DNA from: Punctularia strigosozonata HHB-11173 SS5
Lineage: Eukaryota; Basidiomycota; Agaricomycetes; Corticiales; Punctulariaceae
Length of the DNA stretch: 64,000 nucleotides
Assembly: GCF_000264995.1 (NCBI RefSeq)
Contig: NW_006767441.1
Location: 266,255-330,254 of the forward strand
Direction: 5' to 3'
Both the position numbers and the translations under genes were made by a program. This document shows positions 23,354-33,792 of this stretch, piece by piece. Below the pieces are notes generated by a model. That model saw only the letters and a program-made list of their open reading frames with translations. It was not told the origin of the DNA and ran no database searches. Position 1 is the stretch's first letter. Each line of letters opens with the position of its first letter.

Positions 23354-24886
23354 CTAGATGAGGTCGCTGAAAAAGATGGCGCGCCATCAGCGCCGCGGCA
23401 GAGAATTGATACATTGCGAAGGTGTACGTACGCGACGTTCAGGGGCATTTCGTCGATTTGGGTGTTGTAGAATTCTGAAGAACAGGTGTGAGACGCCGGT
23501 GCGGCAGGGATAGAAGGGCAACTTACGTTCAATGTCACGGAGCATCCTGACGTCGTCGGTGGTGACGAAGTTGATTGCGACACCCTTACGACCGAAACGA
23601 CCGCCACGACCGATACGGTGAATGTAGTTCTCCCGGTTCGTGGGGAGATCGTAGTTGATGACGAGCGACACTTGCTGCACGTCGATACCACGTGCGAGAA
23701 GATCGGTTGTAATCAAAACTCGGGATGACCCCGAACGGAATTCCTTCATCAGCAACTCGCGCTGCTTCTGGTCCATGTCACCGTGCTGTATGGAGCAGAG
23801 TATATCAGAGATGCAGTCCAAAGATGCGAGGCATGACACCGACCATCGCTGAAACCGTGAACTCGCGGGCGTGCATCTTCTCCGTGAGCCAGTCGACCTT
23901 TCGCCTTGTGTTGCAGAAGATGACCGCCTGGGTGATGGTAACCGTCTCGTAGAGATCGCACAAAGTGTCGAGCTTCCATTCCTCCTTTTCTACCGCGATA
24001 TAGAACTGCTTGATACCCTCAAGGGTGAGTTCATCACGCTTGACGAGAATCCGGACGGGATCACGCATGAACTTCTTCGTCACCTCCAACACATCGGCGG
24101 GCATGGTCGCAGACAGAAGCACGACCTGCGTGTCCTGCGGCAGAAGCTGGAACACCTCGTAAATTTGGTCCTTGAAACCACGAGACAACATCTCGTCGGC
24201 CTCATCGAGACAGAAAATCTTGATGTTATTCGTGACCAAAGCGCGGCGGTTGATCATATCGAACACGCGACCAGGCGTGCCGACCACGACGTGGACGCCC
24301 TCTTGGAGCTTGGCCATGTCCTCACGGACGTTGGTACCACCAACACACGCATGGCATTCGATGTTCATGTAGTCGCCGAGGGCGATGACGACCTTTTGGA
24401 TTTGCTGGGCGAGCTCACGCGTCGGTGCGAGGATAAGAGCTTGCGTGCCCTTGATGTTGAGGTCGACCTGCTGGAGGATCGAGATGGAGAAGGTGGCAGT
24501 CTTGCCAGTACCAGACTGTGCCTGGGCAATGACATCGTGTCCCTTAATGACGGGGACAATTGCGCGCTGCTGGATGGCAGAAGGGCGCTCGAAACTGGAC
24601 AGGCGTTGAGCACGGCGGGAGCGAGGGCGGTGCTGACCGATTCGGACTCACCCATAGGCGTAGATGCCACGCAGGAGTTCGGCCTTGAGGTCCATGTTAT
24701 CGAAGCTAGAATCACATTTAGCAACTCAACGTGCTCCTTGACGAGACTGCACAACACACTTGTCGACGACTTGGTCCCAGTTGGACTCAATCTCACCCTC
24801 CGGAACGTCCTGAAGCTCTTCTCTGTGATCAACAACGCTCAGCGACGACGACACCGCCGGACAGCGTTTGCAACGTACGCCGACAT
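23354..24886 (-). CDS. Translation initiation factor eIF4A (DEAD-box RNA helicase)
   Basis: ATP-dependent RNA helicase of eIF4F that unwinds mRNA 5' UTRs. Seven exons sum exactly to 396 residues, the normal length. Starts [20 protein letters not shown]. Motifs in order: Q-motif [13 protein letters not shown], motif [17 protein letters not shown] (Ia), [10 protein letters not shown] (Ib), DEAD in CLDEADEML (II), SAT in VVLLSATMP (III), [11 protein letters not shown] (IV), [14 protein letters not shown] (V), and [15 protein letters not shown] (VI), then the usual C-terminal [15 protein letters not shown]. The first intron falls after ATGTCGGC, in the third codon. [20 protein letters not shown] and the C-terminus make it eIF4A rather than Fal1/eIF4A3. 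Confidence 0.96.
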
Positions 24887-25197
24887 GCTGGGCTGTTGCT
24901 GTTGAATCCGAGGGGATTAGATAGCGTTGGTGGTGGAGGATGGTCGTTGATGGACTTGGGCGTTTACAACGCTGATGAAGGATAAATCTCAATTTTTCTC
25001 GGGGGCATCATGCGGCCGGCCCTGGGAACCCACGGGGCCGACACCGACTCATCCCGGCCGGAACACAGCCACTCCCAATAGCATGCCGTCGGAACAGCAT
25101 CCGCAAAAGCACAAGACATACAGGTATACAAGCACTGCAAAGGCGAGGAGTAGCCAAAGGACATCGATGCGCGATCGGCATTACAGCAGCACTCATG
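24887..25197. other. eIF4A promoter / Gid5 3' spacer
   Basis: 311 bp between the stop of Gid5 and the start of eIF4A, both on minus. No gene seen. The right side of the eIF4A transcript start should lie here. Confidence 0.5.
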
Positions 25198-28100
25198 TCA
25201 TTCCATCCCCTCGTCGTGGTCTCCAGGCCGCTCTAACCAGTACATGGTGTCGCGGGCCTTGTCCCGTATGTCACTGTCCACCTCCACGCCTGCATGCCGG
25301 AGGATACCTGCAGCGGACCGGCCTCCAGGACTGATGTTGACGCCCGGGGAATGCGGAGCAATCTCGCACATTTGTCGTAGCACCGCATCTATGCCGGCAT
25401 CCTGCAGCGCACGCCTTGTCTTCGCCTTGAACGGTGTTTTGGCCAGCTGCAGCACGCACGAGATAGCGGGGCGACGAATCTCGACCTTGGAGTTGGTGAG
25501 GCACGTGCGGAGACAATCCATGATGCGTGCGTGTCCGAGAATGTATTCTTGGTGAATCGGTAAGCCATTGGCTAGGTGGGCCAGTACGTACATGGCCTAC
25601 AACAAGAGTCAGTTATGACGCGGATCTGGGAGGCATTGATGACTCCTGGCGCAGAGCAACCATGCAACCTTCTCGGCGCATACTCACCTGACAAATCACG
25701 TCGTCGTTCTCCGACTGCAATGCCATAGCGATAGCTCCCAGGAGGATGTCATTCCCAAGGGCAGAGAACACCATCTCAATATCATCCTCTTTGTCCGCGA
25801 TATTCTTGAGAACGTTGAGGGCTTGCTCTTGAATGGCGGTATCAGAGTCCGTCAATAACCTGCGTGTTAGGTGAATGCTCGAGATGAGCAGGATGCTCGT
25901 GGTCATATCATGGCAAGCGAACTTACTTAGCAAGCATGTGCCAGCCGACGGCGTCAATGACCATGCGCTTCACCTCGGACGTAGCCTTGAACAGCAAATT
26001 CTTGATCGCCCAAAGCGCATTCAAACGAAGTAAAAGATCGTCGCCCCTTACTATTGCCACCAGCCGGTCCAGCACATCTTTCTCGAGTATCACCTTCACA
26101 AACGAATTCTGATGAATCATCGTGAATGGGGCGATACGATAATCACCTACCGATCTTAGTGGCGAGAAGTCTGTCACCAAGTTACACACAGCAGCCAAGG
26201 CTGCGTTGATCACTCGCCTATCCTCTTCCCGGCTGACCCTCTCGATGACTTTCTTCGTCGGATTCAGTGCGCTTCCCTTCTCATCCTTGAATTTGACCCC
26301 CAGCGCCACTTCAACAACGCTAATGCCCAGTCCGCTGTCCACTACACTCGTCTTGACCGCCGCGACTGTTCGACTAAGTGCGCGGACACAATGGCAGGCA
26401 GCGCAACGTACACCAGGTTTGCGATGAGAGATTGAGGTCTGGAGAACGGGAAGGATGTCAAATTCGCCGATGGCCTGACAACGGATGTCGTTGTCGAATA
26501 GGCATATAGCAGCAATCGCCGTCAGCGCAGCCTAGATGCATTTCTTTAGTTACGCAGAAGCCGGGGAATAGTAGTAGAACCAACCTCACGGAATAGTGAA
26601 ACGGCTTCGGGTTCCCCCTCATCCCACTCTGGAGCCTTCTCTTTCTGGCTGGGCGTCGGAGTCATTGCTTTTGCGACGGTGATGAGCCTGGAGAGACAGC
26701 CCTGCACAAACGCTGCGTAGCATAGCTGTACATCGTCGGAAACCAATGTGTCTGGAATGCAAAACATCCGTGAGTTACCAATCTATCAAAAAGGTGTGCT
26801 CCACATACATAGGATGAAGCACGCCTTGGCCCTCGTTGCAGGGGGTTCAGCAGACGATGCCAACACGCGGTCGAGAACATGAAGCACAGCAATAGCTTGT
26901 GAATTCTCGTGCGACGCGGGCATGCCAGGCAAAGGCGCAAAGAGAGGATTAGCTCGAATGATTCGAGCCGCACTAAACCGTAGCCTCAGAAAAACACGAT
27001 TAACCATTTGACGCAAATTTATTTACCACAGGCATGCAGCAAGCTGGACGTCTATCGAGCGTGACTTGCATAAGGAGACGATTCTCGACAGAGTTGACAT
27101 GTCTATGTATCGTTGTGAGCAGGTTCGAAGCGGACGGAGACAACCATAGCCACCGACCATTGCGATCCGGCGGGGACTTGGCGAATATCACAGCAAGCTG
27201 AGCATTGTCATTCGCGAGCGCTGCTAGGGCAAGCAAGGCCGCTTCTTGTACCTGAGAGAGGGGGGCAATCAACATCGGTCCGGTTCTGTAGTCATCATCA
27301 AACGAGACCCTACTTTAGTATCTCGTTTTCCAACCAGATCGACTAAGACCCTGCAAACCCAACCACCCCCTTTAGCGCTTTCAAGCGCAGCGCTCCCAGA
27401 CTTCTCCCACCCTCTCTTCCCCTTGATCTCACGCGCACGCTGCTCACGTGGAGTCCAGGATCCAAGCACTTCGCGCTGTGCCGATGTGCGTGTAGCGCCA
27501 CCTAGCAGTTGCGCAACGGAGCTGATGATTGGCGCCGACGACGCAGATAGTGGTAGGGCCAACAAGGGCAAATATATATCCAGAATGTCACTCTACAATC
27601 GAACATCATAAATTGGTGTCACTGGAGTGGTGTGGTACTGACCCGAAAGAAGTGCTGCAGTGCCGGTCGGGCCTCTTTACGAAGCTGTAGGTTCTCCTTT
27701 CCGAGGCTCCACATAGGTGCGCACACAGCATCTGCTACGCTTAATGCGAGAATTCGCATTGCCCTCGTCAGAGCAATCAACAACGCTGGGTTGTAGCTTC
27801 GGTGTGGTGCTGTTGGGCTCGAAAATGATGCAGAAGGATCGAGAATAGCCGTTATAGTACTGAGCGAGTAGACGAGCGCCTCATGAGCGCGGGCACGCAG
27901 CAGGGCTAGCAGCGAATCATCTGAACCTATACGTTACATGTGTCAGTCCGGGGTAACAACGAGCCAAATATCAAAATGCGAGAACATAGACGGCATGATT
28001 ACAGACAGCGGGGTCGCAGATAAACATATGCTAACCGAGAAGGGACCATACATGCCGTCCCGAAGTGGGATGGTGCAAGTGATCATACTTCAAATTCGAA

Positions 28101-28458
28101 CGAGCCGGGCAAACGGGGAAAACCGGTATACAAAACAAGGAAGGGATTTCAACAGATATAGGCTCTCACCATGTGCCAACGATGCGATAACATTCACGGC
28201 TTCGATTCGCAGTTCGTCCTCAGCCGATGTACTCATCCCGGCATGAGGCACTGGCCCCGATGCAGTCAGACATTCTACGAGACTTGAAGTTCAAACACCA
28301 CCACATGGTTCAACACGGTGTGCATTATCTGTTGCGCGATCGACTGACAGTTCAAGAAACTGGTCGTCTTGAGCAAGAGTGGCTTTCGCATGGGGGTTCC
28401 CGATGACGGCGTTCTTCGCGCGCTTGAGAGAACCAATGTCGAGCGTCCTTATCGTCAT
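25198..28458 (-). CDS. Gid5/Vid28 (ARMC8) subunit of the GID/CTLH ubiquitin ligase
   Basis: Armadillo-repeat scaffold that holds substrate receptors on the GID E3 complex, which degrades gluconeogenic enzymes. Twelve exons sum exactly to 810 residues. The N-terminus MTIRTLDIGSLKRAKNAVIGNPHAKATL matches ARMC8 proteins. Repeats are visible as helix pairs: AALLALAALANDNAQLAVIF, RSIDVQLAACL, PGVRCAACHCVRALSRT, VINAALAAVCNLVTDFSPLRS, LLLRLNALWAIKNLLFKA (the hallmark RLNALWAxxNL), IQEQALNVLKNIADKEDDI, DDVICQAMYVLAHLAN and VEIRRPAISCVLQLA. The second intron (27927-28169) is 243 nt, by far the longest of this gene. Start ATG 28458 fits the family N-terminus. It is head to head with Iml2. Confidence 0.92.
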
Positions 28459-28651
28459 CCCAGACGTCCAGCAGCGACAAAAACCCTAGGGTGTAGAAGA
28501 AAGTCGAGAGTCAAGTACTGTGGCGAAGTAGTCTACCGACGTTCGCGGTCAAGATGACCAGGAGACGCTGCGCGGCCTCAGCCACTCGGCACATTTCCCC
28601 GCGCATACGCACAGCGCCCGTAGCTTCGTCACCGTTCGCTACGACGGCGAG
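28459..28651. promoter_or_regulatory. Bidirectional spacer, GID5 / IML2
   Basis: 193 bp between two head-to-head start codons, so both promoters overlap here. The Iml2 frame is open from 28532 without an ATG until 28652, which supports the chosen start. Core elements are not obvious. Confidence 0.4.
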
Positions 28652-31626
28652 ATGGCGCTCACCCGCGAAGAAACCATTGCCCAGCTCAATTCCGCGAGTG
28701 TCGCCTTCGACCATCTATTCTCTAACCGACTGCCGCAAGCAAAGGATGCTTTCGCCGCCGAGGGCACCCCTTTCCATCTCATGGGGCTTGGCGTCTGCTC
28801 GTTCTTGGAAGCTGCCTTGGGCATGGAGGTGCGTATCGCGGTGCTGCTACTCTCACAACGGTGTGGTCTCATGGCGACCTCAGATGAACCTGATGGCGGA
28901 GGCAAAGAAGACACTAAACGCTGCAGAGGCAGCGACCCGCAAGCAGCTCAAGGCAGCGCAGAAGAACGGAAAGAGTGCTACGCGCTTCTCACCTGGCATG
29001 GAATGGGACGTCCTGCACGCCGACTCCGTAATCTTGGCCGGACTCGTGAACGCGCTCAGGTGCGTTGTCGTCCTTCCGTCCGGCACGCAACGACACTAAG
29101 CGATGTCGTACAGCGAGAGCTACATGGGCTATCTTCAATGTCTCTACGCACTGAATAGGTATATTGAATACTGCTGCACTATTGGCCTTGTATTCATTAT
29201 ATCCCGCAGCGCTAACTCCAGGTTCACGAAGTATGCGTTGACGCTCTGAGAAACGATAAAGCCTGACCAGTCGAACATTTCAGATTGTATAAGATCGTTT
29301 TCCCCAATGGGCTCGATAGCTACCCGACTCCGAACCCCTCTCGCGCACCCTCCCGCCAGCCTTCAATACAGTCTCTCACCGCAGCTACGCCAAGTACGCC
29401 CAAGACGCCAAGTATAATCGGCAAGAGCGGATTCTTCGGGCGCTTCGGCGCGCTATCGCTAGCACCGCCATCGGCCCCAAAAGCTGAAACAACTGGCAAT
29501 CCAGAGGATGATGGCCCCATTGAGGAGGCCATCGTTTCGGGGGTTGCGTTCGGTCGGTCTGCGTCACGACGTGTTGTCAGGTCATGGGTTTTGACACGTC
29601 AAGTTTAGGCTATGGCTTATTCAACCTGGTTTTCTCCCTCTTGCCGACTTCAGTGAAGTACACGGACCGTATTTTTCTCGTGATGTGCGCTGTCTTACAC
29701 GTTGGCTTCATCATAGGCAGGTAGTTGGGTGGCTAGGTTTTAGCCATGATCGCAGGCTGGCACTGCGCGCGCTCGCCGTCTCGGCGGAAAAATCAGATGT
29801 GCATAGTGTCTTTGCCAGGTTCGATCATCCCGGCTTTACCTATGAAGCATACTGAAGGGCACCCCTCATAGTTTGAGTCTCATGACGTATCATGGCGTAG
29901 TGCTGCTGCTTTCTGGCTACCAGGCGGACGAACAGCACATATTGCGACAGTACCGTGCCATCATTAACAAGTACGCCCTGAAACGACCCTTGTGTGGATG
30001 TCCGCTGAGTTCTCTTTCGCAGGATGTCGTCTCGTTACCCTACAGGCTCGTTGTGGGTCCTCAACCAGGTTTGTCCTCAGACGAGTTAATGAATAACACA
30101 CCTTCTGAACGGCGTTGCAGGCAAAGATATTACGCATGTCGCACGATGCTGAAGGAGCCATTCGCGTTTTGCAAGAAGGGCTTGGCCCTGATAGGCCCCA
30201 CCTTTTCAAGCAAGCTGACGCTCTGGTTAGTGCTGATCCTTCTCGAGCAGTTTAATATGTTATGATTGGTATCACAGTTGGTTTTCGAGCTCGCGTGGAC
30301 GCTCCTGGCCCAACGGCGTTATGCGGACGCTGCGAAGATGTTCATACGGATGACCGAAGTCAACCAATGGTCAGAGACCTTTCTCCTCAACAGGGCAGAT
30401 TGCCCTTTGGGTATCCTGCCCGTCCTATCATATGAGTCTGACGGATGATCGTCTCCAGGTCCCAAGCGACCTATTACTACATAGCGGCTGGGTGCCATGT
30501 ATCACTCAAGGATTACGATTCAGCACAGAAACTTTTCGACAGTATTCCGGCCCTCCTCGATAAGAAGAAGCTTGGTGGCAAGGATCTCCCAACGGAGGTG
30601 CTCATCCGGAAGAAGGGTACGTTGTCGTCGCTGTCCCTTGAGCCCCTGCATGTGTTACCACATGGGGTGACGAAGTATATTCTCCTACCCGGTCTCATTG
30701 ATTGGCGTGAAGCGACCTATATTCTCATCATCCTTGTTTGGTATAGTTGCGTTCTACAAAGAGAAACAGAAGCGTCGGGGTGGGTCGGAGTCCAGATATG
30801 CTGAATGTATCGCGATAAGTCCCGCGGAAGGTTCGTTGCTGATACGGTCTCGTGCTTGCGGCACGCAAAGCTGATTTTCCTATCCAGAACTCGGTTTATG
30901 TACGTGGCATACACGAAGCCCGCGATACCGGCTTACTCACTTACACCTACAGTCTGGAATACCCACCAGCGTGTTGATCGAAATATTGCAGAAGCGCATG
31001 TGGAAGAATGGTTTTCCCTCACCCCGCCAGTTGCTCTTCCGGTCCCGTTACCCACACCCTCGACGCTTTCTTCGACGTCCAGCGTTTCCACCCCACAGTC
31101 CTCCACTCCGGGCACGCCCCTTTCGACCTCTGCGCCGTTGACCCCTTCGACTTCCACCCTCCCCAGTCGCGTGGACCTCGACACGCCGGACGAGATCGCG
31201 CTTCGACATCTCCTCCTCGGTATCGTTTATCGGACTCTACATCAGTTCTCACTTTCGCGCGCGCATCTCCTGGAGGCACGTAAGCTTCACCCTAAGGTTA
31301 CTATCAGTACCTGGATTGGCGGCGTCGCCGTATTCGAGCTGGCGGTGATGGAGCTGAAAGAGGCCGAGGCCGTCGAACGCGGCCATACTTCGGTTTCGAC
31401 GTCCTCTCTGGCAACACTCGCGTCGGATACCCAGTCGAACGCCGACGTCGGGAACAGCAAGAACCCGAGAGAGTTGTGGACGCCTGTCCTGAAGTCCGCG
31501 AATGTTAGGTTAGACGAAGCTCTTTCTTTGGCGCCGAACAGCGTCGATCTGTCGTCGAGGTTGGAGAGCCGGATCGCGATGCTCAGGGACGAGATCACTC
31601 TGAAGCGGGAGATGCTAGGATTATGA
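28652..31626 (+). CDS. Iml2/TTC39 family protein (inclusion body clearance, TPR-like)
   Basis: Family of outer-membrane or lipid-droplet linked TPR proteins; yeast Iml2 helps clear protein inclusions. Fifteen exons, about 700 residues. N-terminus [20 protein letters not shown], then [54 protein letters not shown], a Ser/Pro linker, [123 protein letters not shown] and [23 protein letters not shown]. These blocks match the family along its length. Two tiny exons are needed: 21 nt (29209-29229) and 12 nt (30888-30899). One region (about residues 470-520) is a Ser/Thr/Pro insert. Confidence 0.92.
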
Positions 31627-31852
31627 GAAAGCGGGGCTTGGGGACGGTATAGATATGCAAGGACATTGTAGTACAGTTCATAATAGTCGTGGATATAGCA
31701 GTGTTTTCACCTGAGTGCGGACGACGCGTAGAAGACAAGATATGATTATTGACCGATAGGTTGGTATATTTTTAGGGGCATACAACCGGGCACGGAACAA
31801 CGGGCTACAGACAGGCAAACACTATCGATGACAGAGCGACTAAGGACAGCGA

Positions 31853-32808
31853 TTAGGCAGCGGCGTCGACGCCGGGGCAGTCGCGGGAGATGTGACTATG
31901 ACGAGATGAGTGGAGATGAGCAAAATGATTTAAAGAAGTGCTTACCCCTCGAGGCCGCAGGTGTAGCAAGCCTTTTTCTGCGGCTCCGGGCACTCCTTGG
32001 AGATGTGGCCCTGGATGATTGAGGATCAGCATGGTCAGCCGTGCGTTATGAACTGACGAACTCACGCTCTTGTTGCAGTTATAGCACTTGGCGCCGGAGA
32101 CGCAGTCCCGGCTCAAATGGCCGACGCCACCGCAGGTGAAGCTGGAAATGGGGTAAGGTACCAGGTCGGGGATGATTTTTCAAAAGGAGGGAAAATTGCG
32201 TACCATGTCTTATTGTTGCTGAACGAGTTGAAGTTGCCGCCGCCGCGTCCGCGTCCGCCACCTGCGCCGGCGCTCTCGGGGCAGTTACGGGCGATGTGAC
32301 CAACATTACCGCACCGGTAGCACTCGGCGGACGACGCGGAGCTGCCGCCGTAACCGCTAGTGTACCCACTGTTGGTGTTGGTGTTCTCGGGACATTCACG
32401 TGCCTTGAAGTGCGAGATATAAAAGCAGAACCTCGAGAGGGCGAAGAGAGGGCGTACCAGATGCTCCTCCGACCCGCACTTGTAGCAGCTCTTCGGCTTG
32501 GCCTCGGCCGCAGTGCAGTCCTTGGATATGTGGCCGCTTTCTCCGCCTGCAACGATACCGTTAGCCGAGATAGTCAGCGACGGAGAGAGGGTACGCACAG
32601 CGGTAGCTAATGGTGATAGGAGATCAAGATGACATTCGGGAGGGACTGTATGGATACGCCTACCAGGATGGTTGGGGGTTAGGGCAGTTTGCTGCCTGGT
32701 GACCGGCTGGACGCAGAAATCACGTCAACGAAGCCCTCGGAGGCGACAGTGAACACGAGACTCGGACTCACGCTGGCCACAGTTGAAGCATCCGCGTGCG
32801 CCGGCCAT
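31853..32808 (-). CDS. CCHC zinc-knuckle nucleic-acid binding protein (Gis2/CNBP/Byr3)
   Basis: Binds GTR-rich mRNAs and single-stranded nucleic acid; acts on translation and stress granules. About 180 residues with seven CX2CX4HX4C knuckles: CFNCGQPGHQAANC, CYRCGESGHISKDC, CYKCGSEEHLAREC, CYRCGNVGHIARNC, CFTCGGVGHLSRDC, CYNCNKSGHISKEC and CYTCGLEGHISRDC. Seven is the number in Gis2/CNBP. An RGG-like linker ([16 protein letters not shown]) lies between knuckles 4 and 5. Eight exons; the third is only 8 nt (32599-32606). Without it, knuckle 2 loses its first Cys and Tyr/Arg. Exon 1 is 37 nt (32772-32808). Start MAGARGCFNC. Confidence 0.94.
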
Positions 32809-33792
32809 GGGTGAGATCGAGAGTGAAGGTGGAGACGACGAACGGTGAGTTGGGCAAGGGCGACTGGCGAGCAGCAAGCGACGACGGGGCGGGAACAAGA
32901 AAGTGTGGACGAGAGACCAGCAGGGCCGGTGAGTAGAGCTCGCTCGCTGGAGATCAAGGCGGCGCGGAGGTGCAGACGCGGATTTTTAACGATAAAGGAT
33001 GTTACGTAACCCGTCCTCAAGGCGCGGAAGCGCCCGCGCTTGCAGCTGCGAAGCGTACCCAGGGCGGATCTCGCGTACGGGCCCGCGCTTCCTCTTCGCG
33101 CCTCCTTCCGTCCCAGAAGCATCGACATCGCCCAGAGTTCCGTACCCCGCAAATGAGCGATATACGGAGTGGAGTACCCCTTTGTCATGCTTCGTGCTTT
33201 GTGTTTCGACCGTAATGTAGGGTGCAGGTAGCGTACTCAGCCAGCACTTCAAGCTCACAAATAGTAACATGATCAAAGAAAGAGTCCTGAGAGAGCTGAG
33301 AGACAGTCCGACCGCACGATCTCGTTCCGTCGAGCATATTACAACGAGAACACGCCTATCACGGCACGATGGGTCGCGGCCAATATACGGCGGTCCACGA
33401 AATGATTCGAAAGGACACGCGCCTACCGTTTGAGCGCGCAGATCTCACGGTGAGTAGCCAGGTATGACTCCCGGTGGAGTCCCCGCTGCCTCATGCCTAC
33501 GCAAATCTGCTCATACAAGTCCAAACATTAACTGCCATCCGACCAAATAATTAATATGCAACGGCTCCGTAGCCGCCGCTGTTCGGAGCACTTCAGCAAC
33601 GATGTCAGCAGCGAGGCGTACAGAGTGAACTAGAGACTGCCTTGTGGCAGGAGTGTGGGAACCCTCGGTGCCGGGTCTGTCCAGAGGCTGGGAGCGACGA
33701 CGCGCGCGAGCGTCGCCGGCCGTGTCTTTCTTTCACGACGCAACCTCATCCCCGACAACTCTAACGTTACACCCTCTGTTCAAACTCCAAAG
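32809..33792. other. Divergent intergenic region, GIS2 / SCD6
   Basis: 984 bp between two divergent genes. It should hold both promoters and 5' UTRs. A 27-codon frame with a good donor begins at 33369 (MGRGQYTAVHEMIRK), but I cannot join it convincingly to a second exon. The right part near 33560-33780 is probably Scd6 5' UTR. No RNA gene seen. Confidence 0.5.

Noticed and set aside
28069-28100. C/D snoRNA boxes in the long GID5 intron
   Set aside because: ATGATCA is a poor C box, and the CTGA near the 3' end has an upstream segment I could not match to rRNA.
33369-33449. 27-codon first exon (MGRGQYTAVHEM...)
   Set aside because: Good start and donor but no second exon that gives a sensible frame; could be part of the SCD6 5' leader.
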